NCBI GenBank assembly: GCA_963580285.1
Contig: OY757023.1
Span: forward strand, 94,478,931 to 94,542,930
From: Lucinisca nassula
Taxonomy: Eukaryota > Mollusca > Bivalvia > Lucinida > Lucinidae
Length of the DNA stretch: 64,000 nt
Direction of reading: 5' to 3'
Of this stretch, positions 55,878-64,000 are shown in pieces. The translations under genes were made by a program, and so were the position numbers. The stretch's first letter is position 1. The number at the start of each line of letters is the position of its first letter. The notes under the pieces were generated by a model. That model searched no databases and was not told where the DNA came from. It saw nothing but the letters and a program-made list of their open reading frames with translations.

Positions 55878-56230
55878 TGGTGTGGTATTTAACCAGTATC
55901 ATGCTGGACAAGTCAACCCTACCTTTGCAAACAATATATATTCAGATCAGGAAGCCATCTGATCAGGATCTACAGTGTTTGTCATGAAGAAGTGAGCTGA
56001 ATAAATACAGTAAATGGAGTAATGTCATTCTTTGATATTCTGCAATGGGTGCGGCTAAAATAATTGTAATTGTTGTGGTATTTAACACTTATAATGCTTT
56101 TAAGACAAACGCTTCCTTTGCAAACAATGTCGATTCAGATCAGGAAGTCATCTGATCAGGATCTGCAGTGTCTGTTATGAATTTGTGAATAGAATGCAGA
56201 AAACCATTTTTTTTTAAATAATAATGTATG
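55878..56230. mobile_element. Two piggyBac-type MITE-related copies, ~190 bp apart
   Basis: TGGTATTTAAC, then CCTTTGCAAACAAT and GATCAGGAAG with CATCTGATCAGGATCT, occurs at 55879 and again at 56077. Confidence 0.65.
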
Positions 56231-56337
56231 GGCTGCATATACTGAGTGATATCAATTTTCACTGAAAATTTAAAGCCTTTGTTTTAATTTGTAGGAGCAA
56301 TATTCACTCGTTGTGTCATTATATTTTTCTCGACTGT

Positions 56338-56577
56338 TTTAACCCCTTAAGATGCCAATCACAACAATTGTCATCTGAGTTGCTGTGTGCTGATTACATT
56401 AAAAAGTCGTTGTAAACAGTGTGGATCCAGATCAAACTGCTGGGAACAATATGAACGGGGTCCACACTGTTTGCTTGTATGCCTACATATTCTTTTAGAC
56501 TGCAAAAATGTGAAATAGATGAGATACGCAGACGACATTTTCAGATGCAGTTTTTCTTAGCACCTTAAGGGTTGAAA
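56338..56577 (+). mobile_element. piggyBac-type MITE, variant
   Basis: TTTAACCCCTTAAGATGCC at the left and GCACCTTAAGGGTTGAA at the right; AAACAGTGTGGATCC and GGTCCACACTGTTTGC around the centre. Confidence 0.72.
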
Positions 56578-56875
56578 TAATAAATGTCATCAATAGGATT
56601 ATAATATCTTTCAATAGGATTACAATGGATATGCGGTCAACATTTCAGCCCCCGGGGGTCTCCACACGCCTTTGTACAAACACAATTGTATTATGAACCA
56701 TACCATGAGAAAAACTGTCTTTGCGAAGATCTGCTCAAATACCATGTACTGATTATGCATAAAGAGTTTCCTATTTTCTTATGTGACCCATATTAAAGAA
56801 ACCACCGAAAGAAAAGATTTATCATTACAACATGGACTGGCTCATATACATGTATACAGAATTTGAATTTTGACA
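56578..56875. other. Spacer with no recognised feature
   Basis: Nothing identified. Confidence 0.45.
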
Positions 56876-57066
56876 TGCACGTTTATATCACACATATAGT
56901 GAAACTTTTACCACCAAAAAGTGGAACTTTTCAGATACTAAATTTTGATATCTTTCATAATCCTGCTCAAAACATAAACTTTAAGGAACTCGTTAGAACC
57001 GCCTCTGAGAGGCGGCTCTAATAAGGACCCACAATATATGTTTTGACTAGAAGTAAGAAAAATAAT
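56876..57066 (+). mobile_element. HP-A, truncated copy
   Basis: The left flank TTTTACCACCAAAAAGTGG and the core GAACCGCCTCTGAGAGGCGG are present; cut soon after AAAAATAATGTATC. Confidence 0.72.
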
Positions 57067-57312
57067 GTATCAATACAAACTGGAAGAAAAAGAAACACAT
57101 TACGCTGAAAGAAAATATATTCTGCTATTGTAGGGGCTTGTACGATAGCGAAATGATACAGTGTGGCCAGTGCCTCTTGGGTCAAAATTGGCTACACCCA
57201 TGGGCCTAGTAGCTACCATAGACTTGAAATGGAAAAAAAAACTTGAAAAAAAAAAAATCAGAAATCTTCTTCTCTGAACCCATAAGGCCCAGAGCTTAGG
57301 TATTTAGCATGT

Positions 57313-57850
57313 CAGCTCTGTATTGTCAAAGGGATCGCCGCCCGCCCCCCCCCCCCCCACCCCGTCTACACAGACAGCATGGGTCATTGTTAGTTAGACT
57401 GAGCCCGTTCATCAGCGTCTGGTGCACTAGGACCTGACCCGTAATGTGTACAAGGTGCCCTGATAGTGACATACAAGACAGCTCTGTATTGTCAACGTGA
57501 TTCAACCCCCCCCCCCCCCCACACACACACACCAACAGTCATTGTTTGTTAGACTGAGCCTATTACTAGGACCTGATCCTCAATGTGTCCACAAGATACC
57601 CAGATAGTGATACACAAAGTCAGCGCTGTATCGTCAAAGGGATCCACACACACCCTTACACCTTCACCATGAGGCATTGTTAGTTAGACGGAGCCTGTTC
57701 ATCTCCGTCTGGTGCACTAGGACCTGACCCTCAATGTCCACAAGGTGCTCAGATAGTGACATACAAGTCAGCTCTGTATTGTCAAATGGATGGATACCGT
57801 ACCCCATTTTTTGCCACCATGAGTTATTGTTAGTTAGTTAGAATGAGCCG
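57313..57850 (+). repeat. ~150-bp tandem repeat, 4 units, with C-runs
   Basis: CAGCTCTGTATTGTCAA starts units near 57313, 57479, 57622 and 57768; each has CATTGTTAGTTAGACTGAGC and a CTAGGACCTGA block. C-runs at 57346-57359 and 57506-57520 sit at the same place in units 1 and 2. Confidence 0.9.
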
Positions 57851-58334
57851 TTCATTCTATGGTTTGACCTACTGATCTACTGTTTGACGCGACATGACCC
57901 ATATTCGAACTAGACCGAGATATTGTGAGGATGATCCGTCTGACAAAGTTTGATGATGATTGGATCAAAAGTGTGGCCTCTAGAGTGTTAACAAGAAAAG
58001 TTTACGCTCGGACGACGCACAACGCACGACGCACACCGCACGACGCACGACGCCGCCGGACATCTCACAGTCACAAAAGCTAAAAAGAAAACAATTTTGA
58101 AGAACTGTTCCATGAGTGCCACTCTGACAATTTTCCAATCCAGAAAAAAAATATAGCCCTTAAAATGACTTAAGTTCCTAAATAGCTAGAATGATTTTGA
58201 AATAATTTCACAGAAATGTTCCTTAGGCCACTGTCATCCAGAAATTGTTCAAACCGTCCACTCCACCTTATATTACCTGCCATAAGGATCAGCTGAGCGT
58301 CCAGGGCCATCATGGCCCTCTTATTTGAATGAAG
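57851..58334. other. Dispersed bivalve-type repeat end and spacer
   Basis: GGATGATCCGTCTGACAAAG and the CGACGCACGACGC stretch (58009-58060) resemble the end of the tandem repeat at 38760-38800. The rest is unassigned. Confidence 0.45.
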
Positions 58335-58339
58335 ATGAT

Positions 58340-58547
58340 GTATATTTTCCTTATTTCTAGTGTAAACATGGATTGAATGTGCTCGTTAGAACAGACTCAA
58401 TGGGGCGGTTCTAACGTGTACCCACAATCTATGTGTTTGCAACAAAATAAGGAATGGTAATAATTACCCATTTAACCCCGCTTTTCTCTATATAAAGTGG
58501 GGTTAAGATTAGAGGAGCCATAATTTCATGGACTTGTTAACCTGATG
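58340..58547 (+). mobile_element. HP-B copy inside the 4.3-kb element
   Basis: Left flank truncated; core AGAACAGACTCAATGGGGCGG with mismatches; right end GACTTGTTAACCTGATG. Confidence 0.8.
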
Positions 58548-58642
58548 CGAAGAGCACACAACGATGACTATGAATAGACAGCGTGGATGCGCAGACCGAT
58601 CTGAATTTCGATGGGCGCACGTGTAAATGGCAGGAATATAAA

Positions 58643-58836
58643 ATGACTGCAAATAGCCATTTAAACGTTTTTTGGCTATTTGCAGTTGACTGCAAATAGC
58701 CATCTTAACGTTTTCTGGCTATCTGCAGTTGACTGCAAATAGCCATTTTAACGTTTTTTGGCTATTTGCAGTTGACTGCAAATAGCCATTTTAACGTTTT
58801 TTGGCTATTTGCAGTTGACTGCAAATAGACTCTTCC
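58643..58836 (-). repeat. 43-bp palindromic repeat array, right TIR
   Basis: About 4.5 units, inverted relative to 54525-54752: GCCATTTTAACGTTTTTTGG joins the palindromes. Confidence 0.97.
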
Positions 58837-58925
58837 TAATGTTTAACCCCGTTAACCCGAGTTTCTCTATACAAACTGCATGGGGTTTAGTCGGGTGCGC
58901 ATTTCACGGACATGTACACGTGGTG

Positions 58926-59036
58926 TTAAGAAGGACGGTTTTGTAACCCATATCCTGTTGTTCAAGACAACCCCTACCTTTGCGAAAAGTCTGGATCCAG
59001 ATCAGATTGCATCTAAAGAGGACATCTGATCAGGAT
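58926..59036 (-). mobile_element. piggyBac-type MITE (C1), fragment
   Basis: CAAGACAACCCCTACCTTTG, then GGATCCAGATCAGATTGC and GACATCTGATCAGGATC; merges into the satellite at 59034. Confidence 0.6.
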
Positions 59037-59420
59037 CATTGATTCCATTGTTGAATTTTGAAAATATTTGAGGGTCACTGATGAGGCCTAATTGGCCGAA
59101 ACTAGCTGGTCTGGCCCAGAAAACATGTACACTTCATATTTTTTTCAGTTCTGTGGTGTATTTCTTGCTTCCAAAGGATAACCCTTTCTAGAGCATATAT
59201 AACGTCACTGCTGGTGTCTGGGAATGTGTGGCGGCCTTAAAAAGTCTCCCTGCCCCACATCATAGTGTAGTTTATATTTTCTTGTCCTTTGGGATCATTG
59301 ATTTCATTGTTGAATTTTAAAAATATTTTAGGGTCACTGATGAGGCCTAATTGGCCGAAATTAGCTACACTGGCCCAGAAAACATCTACACTTCATATAT
59401 TTCAGTTCTGTGGAAACAGA
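59034..59420 (+). repeat. ~260-bp satellite, 1.5 units
   Basis: GATCATTGATTCCATTG at 59034 and GATCATTGATTTCATTG about 259 bases later, each followed by GATGAGGCCTAATTGGCCG. Confidence 0.92.
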
Positions 59421-59424
59421 TTCC

Positions 59425-59705
59425 ATTCAGTACAAAATGGGCTAAAAGTACTATAGGTTTTAGAAATTATAGCAGAGTTCAATTTTATTTTCTAGACCAA
59501 TCTAAAAACAGCGGGTGATGGTAAAACAGTGCAGGGCCAGATCAAATGTCGCCTTCAGTGGCGTCTGATTGGGGCCTACGCTGTTTGCAAACAGTTTAGC
59601 TATTCTCTAAATAGAATTTAGAAGAAAACACAACCTGACATCCCTAAATTTTGAAATGATTTTCTGCTTCTTTAGGTAGCAGATTCCATTCAGTATGAAA
59701 TGGGT
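59425..59705 (+). mobile_element. piggyBac-type MITE (C2), diverged
   Basis: AAAACAGTGCAGGGCCAGATC and GGGGCCTACGCTGTTTGC around a CGCCTTCAGTGGCG hairpin; AAAACACAACCTGACATCCC as in 29721-29936. Confidence 0.72.
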
Positions 59706-60092
59706 ATTAGAAAGAATAGCAGAGTTCAGTTATATTTGCCTTGGATAAGAATACACATATGTCATTTTCGGGGTGTTTCTGATCAATAAAGAGGTCATTG
59801 TTGTTATAGAAAATATCGCATTTCTTTGACGACATAGGACTGGCCAGTGCTTTTTACAGCATGCACAATCGAACGAGTATGATTTTAAGGAGAGATCAAT
59901 CTAATAACAGCGAGTGAGGGTAAAACTGGTGACTAACTTGGTAACAGGACGTTTCGTGCTGGATACGTTTTGCCCCAAACTGTCACAAAAACCAGCATGC
60001 AGTTGTTTCTGTTCCGCAATTATTCTACCTAGGTGTTCTAAGTGGTGATAGGTAATGGAGAATCAAATGACAACCATTGTATTGATACTTTA
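59706..60092. other. Spacer with no recognised feature
   Basis: Nothing identified. Confidence 0.45.
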
Positions 60093-60876
60093 TTAACCAG
60101 TGCTTCAGCTGAAGTGCACGACCCGCCGGATGCTTTTAGCTTTATGAGTATTAACATATATGGGTATGGCGGCCATTTTGGTCATGTGACCTGGACCAAA
60201 AACGGTTCCCCCAATAAATGCGCCTTATCGTAAGGAGCAAAAATATATCTTATACTTTAGTACTGTATTCTGAATCGTTTGCAGGATAAAATGCATTCTT
60301 ACTTTTCGAATACAAAAGCATATATGTCAAAGTTTGACCTAGACACAAAGAATGTCAAGGTCAACCCAGTGTCACCATTTTAGCACTTTATGGTGGGCCT
60401 ACGTCCCAGATCCTATTTATCAAGTTTCGTGGAAATCTGCACAGTGGTTCTGGAGAAGACTATTTGTGAAGGGTTTTTACCATATATAGCTTGGCGGCCA
60501 TTTTGGTCATGTGACCTGGACCCCATGAGCAAATTTTGGTTTTACCCATCCCATAGAGGCTCCATATGAAATTATACTTCAATCGGCCCAACGGTTTCCG
60601 AGGAGAAGCAGTTCGAAATTTTTCACATTTTTCGCCTCGGCGAGGCTATACTAAATGGAATGTAATGTTTGGCAAGTTCATTGGTTATATCTCATTGATA
60701 TCTATCAGTATGCCAAAAATTATTTAAATATTCCAATCGGTTATGTCACTATCACCAATTTTCACAAACGGGTTACGGACGGACAGACAGACTGACAGAA
60801 TGACACGGTGATTTTAGGGCACTCTTAGTAAATCAACCGACTTCAGTCGGTCGCTTTTTCTGCGGGTCGTGCAATA
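60093..60876 (-). mobile_element. Element T, single-unit full-length copy
   Basis: Between TGCACGACCCGCCGG (60115) and CTGCGGGTCGTGCA (ending 60873), with the palindrome ACCGACTTCAGTCGGTCG inside one end and TTCAGCTGAAG outside the other. Only one tandem unit is present, so this is probably the ancestral form, about 760 bases. Confidence 0.92.
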
Positions 60877-61335
60877 TATGGGATGGTGAGAGATACCACT
60901 TTAGAAACTATTTGCAACAGATTCTGATTGCTTTGTTTCTGATGCTCTTGTAAACATCGATATATCATTTTAAAATTTATATAGTTTAAATAATTTCAAG
61001 ATATGATAACGACAAATAAACTTATTCTTCTAAAATGGAAATTAATTACAACAATGCAAACAATTTTGGTGACCAAACAATTCCTCTGTACCTGGGCTGT
61101 AGTTAATGTCTTCTGTTAAGATTTCTGCTTTGGATCAAAGACATGAAAACCGTCAAGTGTACAATTTTTTGGGGTCCGATTAGCTAGTTCCATCAAATTA
61201 GGCCTCATCAGTGACCCCCAATATATTCTAGCCCTATTTAAACTACTATATTCTTTAAGCCCGATTAAAAAAAAAAAAAACAACAACAAAAAAACAACTA
61301 ATAACAAGGTGCAAACTTTGCCTAATGCTATCCAA
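60877..61335. other. Spacer with a satellite fragment
   Basis: 61151-61230 is a piece of the ~260-bp satellite (AAATTAGGCCTCATCAGTG); A-run at 61266-61280. Confidence 0.6.
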
Positions 61336-61638
61336 TTGGCCCCCGCCTATCGGGTCTTGAAGAAATATATGGGCTGCGTGATGCTTCCACGCAGAGCTAA
61401 AACCGACCCGCACACGAGTACTGGTATATCGCTTAGAAGATCTAAGCCTGTCCAGGCAAGGCGGTGCGAGTCGGCCCGTCCATGCTTATAAACCCTATTG
61501 GTTTCACTTGGCGACAGGGCTTGGGATGTCATTTCATCTCAATGTCGGGTAAACCCATAAAATTGGAAGCAACGTCTCAAAAATGACCTTTACAGTGTTG
61601 ACGGGGACGTTAAACCTAAAACCAAACAAACAAATAAT
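61336..61638 (+). mobile_element. S1 SINE
   Basis: GGCCCCCGCCTATCGGG head to GACGTTAAACCTAAAACC and a CAAACAAACAAA tail. Confidence 0.93.
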
Positions 61639-61662
61639 GCTATTTAAAGATTATCAACCATC

Positions 61663-61936
61663 CATCACGTGAACAAGTCCGTAAAATGAAGACCCCCCCT
61701 ATACCCCACTTTATATAGAGAAAACTGGGGTTTACATTATATTATTTTTCTTATTTTTGCTCAAAGACATAGGTTGTGGGTACTCGTTAGAACCGCCTCA
61801 ATGAGGCGGTTCTAACGAGCTCCCACAACCTATGTTTGCAGTATTTATAAGAAAAATATCACGGATTTTCATCAGAAAAATGGCCATTTTAGAGATGTAA
61901 AACATGCACTATGTCTCACGGGGATGTTATCGTAAT
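61663..61936 (-). mobile_element. HP-B copy, near-consensus
   Basis: CATCACGTGAACAAGTCCG to GATGTTATCGTAATG with a perfect core. Good reference copy. Confidence 0.94.
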
Positions 61937-62044
61937 GGCCCCATCAGCACTGTCAGTGCTTTGATTTTTATAATGTTTGCGAAAGCATTGAGATATCTCA
62001 CCCGCGTTTTACATGTACAATGGTGTCTATAGTACCTGTATCAG

Positions 62045-62719
62045 TAGAACTAGCATGGTTTAGATAGTAAAAGAATGGCCATTACGAAAACACGCCTATA
62101 CAAATACATTGTGAATTTCACCGCCGAAAAATCGAAAATTTTCAGATGAAAAATTGTGATTTTTTTCTTATTGCTGCTCAAAATATAGATTGTGGGTACT
62201 CGTTAGAACCGCCTCATCGAGGCGGTTCTAACGAGTACCCACAATCTATATTTTAAAGCAGAAATAAGAACAATAAGGTATACCCCCGAAAACCCAGTTT
62301 TACTATATAAAAGTGGGGTTCAAGGGGGTCAAAATTATATAGGCGTGTTTTCGTGATGCTATGTTTCTTATTTCCGCTCCAAAGCTAGATTGTGAGTACT
62401 CTTTAGAACCCTCTCTTTGAGGCAGTCCTAACGAGTACTCACAATCCTTTTGTCTGAACAAAGCCAAACAAATTCATATACCGTTGTAAAACCTACTTTT
62501 CCCCAAATTGGGGCTAGCATTGTTTAGATAGGAAAAGAATGGCTATGTTCCTTATTTCCGCTCCAAAGCTACACTGTACAGTGTGAGTGCTCGTTAGAAC
62601 CGCCTCTTAGAGGCGGTCCTAACGAGTACACACATTCCTTTTGTCCGAACAAATCCAAACAAAATCATATACCATTGTAAACCCTACTTTTCCCAAACTT
62701 GGAATTACACGGGTGTTCA
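62045..62719 (+). mobile_element. HP-K, tandem pair; first copy split by HP-A
   Basis: Unit: CTAGCAT.GTTTAGATAG, AATGGCTATGTTCCTTATTT, core AGAACCGCCTCTTAGAGGCGG, CCTTTTGTCCGAACAAATCC, CCTACTTTTCCC. Copy 1 is 62045-62089 plus 62359-62510; copy 2 is about 62511-62719. It shares only the core with HP-A and HP-B. Confidence 0.8.
62090..62358 (+). mobile_element. HP-A copy, near-consensus, inserted in HP-K
   Basis: 269 bases, CATTACGAAAACACGCC to GTTTTCGTGATG. Flanks AATGGC and CTATG; the empty site in K copy 2 reads AATGGCTATG, so one C was duplicated. Confidence 0.95.
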
Positions 62720-62964
62720 CATTACGAAAACATGCCTATACAAATACATTGTAAATTTTACCGCCAAAAGTTGAAACTTTTAAGATGAAAATTCTCAAAA
62801 TATAGATTGTGGGTACACGTTAGAACCGCCTCGTCGAGGCGCTCTAACGATTTCCTACAATCTATATTGTCGAGCAGCAATAAAAAATAAGGTTTACCCC
62901 CAGTTTTACTATCTAAAAGTTGGTATCAAGGTGGTCCAATTTATATAGGTTTGTTTTCCTGATG
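62720..62964 (+). mobile_element. HP-A copy
   Basis: CATTACGAAAACATGCC to GTTTTCCTGATG; core damaged on the right arm (GAGGCGCTCTAACGATTTCC). Confidence 0.88.
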
Positions 62965-63029
62965 TTACACGGTCTTTTTACAGTGGTGACATACATGTAG
63001 ATTGCATAGACCTTATATAAAGACCTTAC

Positions 63030-63276
63030 CGTGCAATACGAGCATGTTTGTAAGCCTGTTGGTAAAACTCGGAGAGTCCAATGGCATCTGTCCTCTCTGC
63101 CAAGCATTAGCAGGTACTTGTGACGTCACGGTTGGTTGTTGTTGTGGCTTTTCCATTGTCGCTGAAGATACCACTGGAGCAGCCATTGGCAAACCTGTGT
63201 TCGTACCAGGAGCCTGAGCATGTGCGCATGTCACAAAAACTCCAAGAAGAATCGCCAAGGAAAGAGACTGCATTGC
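63030..63276 (-). CDS. Exon 1 of a putative small secreted protein
   Basis: Reading from ATG at 63276-63274, the first 20 residues (MQSLSLAILLGVFVTCAHAQ) form a textbook signal peptide with cleavage after AHA. The following sequence is rich in Pro, Gln, Thr and Ser, with no cysteines, suggesting a flexible secreted chain. The frame reaches a stop at 63013, but GCACG followed by GTAAGG at 63029 is a good splice donor, so coding probably leaves the exon at 63030 in phase 1. An upstream in-frame TTG is not used as a start in animals. I recognise no family; expression evidence is needed. No other exon is identified in the window. Confidence 0.55.
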
Positions 63277-63372
63277 GTTCGATCTGTATTCAGCCGGAAT
63301 AGTTTCAAAAGAACGGTGTTTCAAGGGTACAGCGCAGATAGAAAAGACATTACAGACAGTTTACACCGTTCC

Positions 63373-63380
63373 TATTATAG
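63373..63380 (-). promoter_or_regulatory. Possible TATA box for the secreted-protein exon
   Basis: On the minus strand CTATAATAGG lies about 100 bases upstream of the ATG, leaving room for a ~70-base 5' UTR. Confidence 0.4.
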
Positions 63381-63686
63381 TGCTGTTAAGAGCCATTCAT
63401 TATAATTTCTGACAATATGTGCTGCGCAAAGAGAAAAGGGTCCTGACTACAGGGAAACATTCCTGATGCGTACATGTAGCCTCAAATGAGAAATCATTGA
63501 TTGCATATGTAACAAACACGGCCTATGGTGAATGGGAAGAAGACATTGATGGCAACTGGGCCCTATATACATATTCAGACATAGTAAATGCACGTGCGTA
63601 TCTGACTTGATACGTTCCTGTCTTTTTATCACTGTGTGGCAACACTGACCTTTACACCGTTTGTCAAGAATTTTCATCACAATAAT
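63381..63686. other. Upstream region of the minus-strand exon
   Basis: No repeat recognised; may hold regulatory sequence. Confidence 0.4.
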
Positions 63687-63925
63687 TGAGCCAGCGCACG
63701 ACAAAACCTACAAGACATGTGCGCCCAGTGAATACTCAGATCAGCCTGCGCATCAATATAGTCTAACTAAAGACTTCTCTTGCTGCAAAGAGAAGCACTG
63801 GGCCCTTAGCTATCCTTAGAGAGCGCAACGAAGATTCTGATCAGACTGCTCGGATGCGCAAGCTGATCTAAATCTTCGTTTGGCGCACATGTCTTATTGT
63901 AGGTTTTGTCGTGCACCGGCTCAAT
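63687..63925. mobile_element. TIR MITE D, 239 bp
   Basis: TTGAGCCAGCGCACGACAAA at the left is the complement of the right end (GTGCACCGGCTCAA) through about 38 bases (ACAAAACCTACAAGACATG). The inside has a second imperfect inverted repeat of GATCAGACTGC type. Confidence 0.85.
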
Positions 63926-64000
63926 TTGTTTTGGACACAAATCGGCGAAAGTTGACACGAAAGCTATTTTTGATGGTCGAATGCTGTTGCTTTTCACAGT

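Larger units (their letters stand above)
54519..58836. mobile_element. 4.3-kb foldback/MULE-like composite element
   Basis: The left terminus (CGGAGTGGCTATTTGCAG) and the complement of the right terminus (GGAAGAGTCTATTTGCAG) match. Both run into tandem arrays of the same 43-bp palindromic unit in opposite orientation. The 9-base duplication TAATGTTTA lies at 54510-54518 and 58837-58845. The interior holds SINEs, MITEs and minisatellites but no transposase, so it is non-autonomous. Nine-base duplications with long or foldback TIRs are known for the Mutator/MULE and Foldback groups; assignment is inferred. Confidence 0.8.
54317..58925 (+). mobile_element. HP-B copy split by a 4.3-kb element
   Basis: Left part 54317-54518: CATTACGATAACACACC, core with a changed loop-proximal stem (CCGACGGTTCTCGTCGG). 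Right part resumes in register at 58846 (ACCCCGTTAACCCGAG, GGGGTTTAG) and ends CACGTGGTG at 58925. T lies outside both outer ends. Confidence 0.88.

Noticed and set aside
63102..63124. Alternative splice donor GTACCTGC in the minus-strand exon
   Set aside because: Possible but weaker than GTAAGG at 63029; noted only.

Overview
This is a repeat-dominated stretch of animal nuclear DNA, most likely from a marine bivalve mollusc. That guess rests on tRNA-headed SINEs whose 3' ends carry the GACGTTAAAC motif, CR1/Jockey-type LINEs, a mariner, and piggyBac-type MITEs; the species cannot be named from sequence alone. There are no operons, rRNA genes, CRISPR arrays or bacterial-style genes. Only two segments look like host gene exons, and each encodes the N-terminus of a small secreted protein: 11681-12100 (+), with a signal peptide and 28-residue repeats, and about 63276-63030 (-), with a signal peptide and a plausible splice donor.

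The main signal is a set of hairpin MITEs, called HP-A, HP-B and HP-K here. More than 40 copies or remnants share a near-perfect central palindrome but have different flanks and terminal inverted repeats (TIRs). HP-A and HP-B start CATTACG or CATCACG and end CGTGATG or CGTAATG. They also carry a small second hairpin containing a TATATAAAAG-like motif. Nested insertions and a paralogous empty site suggest that A and B create a one-base target duplication, which I cannot match to an animal transposon superfamily.

Layout. 1-2735: dead CR1/Jockey-like LINE. 2.9-5.0 kb: HP-A copies, a SINE and a ~260-bp satellite. 5.1-9.36 kb: a second dead LINE with endonuclease and RT. 9.4-12.6 kb: HP elements around the first secreted-protein exon. 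12.9-14.1 kb: TIR element T with an internal tandem repeat. 14.9-21.5 kb: nested HP-A/B, SINEs, a 736-bp foldback, piggyBac-type MITEs and satellite. 22.3-27.5 kb: a split RNase H pseudogene, four nested insertions, a third dead LINE and copies of repeat F. 27.6-33 kb: SINEs, HP elements and a foldback enclosing an array of 21-bp palindromes. 33.7-36.7 kb: element T expanded into a higher-order repeat. 37.4-38.8 kb: ~155-bp tandem repeat. 39.2-40.5 kb: broken mariner with intact ends. 41.0-42.2 kb: the ~260-bp satellite as a tandem array. 42.9-47.9 kb: hairpin elements, SINEs and HP-A. 48.1-49.8 kb: nested foldback. 50-54.5 kb: HP-A/B and SINEs. 54.5-58.8 kb: a 4.3-kb foldback/MULE-like composite element with a 9-bp duplication inside an HP-B copy. 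59-62.9 kb: satellite, element T and HP elements. 63.0-63.9 kb: the second secreted-protein exon and a TIR MITE.

The genes do not form a pathway. The window records many rounds of insertion, and the nesting lets their order be read directly. No intact autonomous transposon is present, so any recent movement of the MITEs would need enzymes encoded elsewhere.
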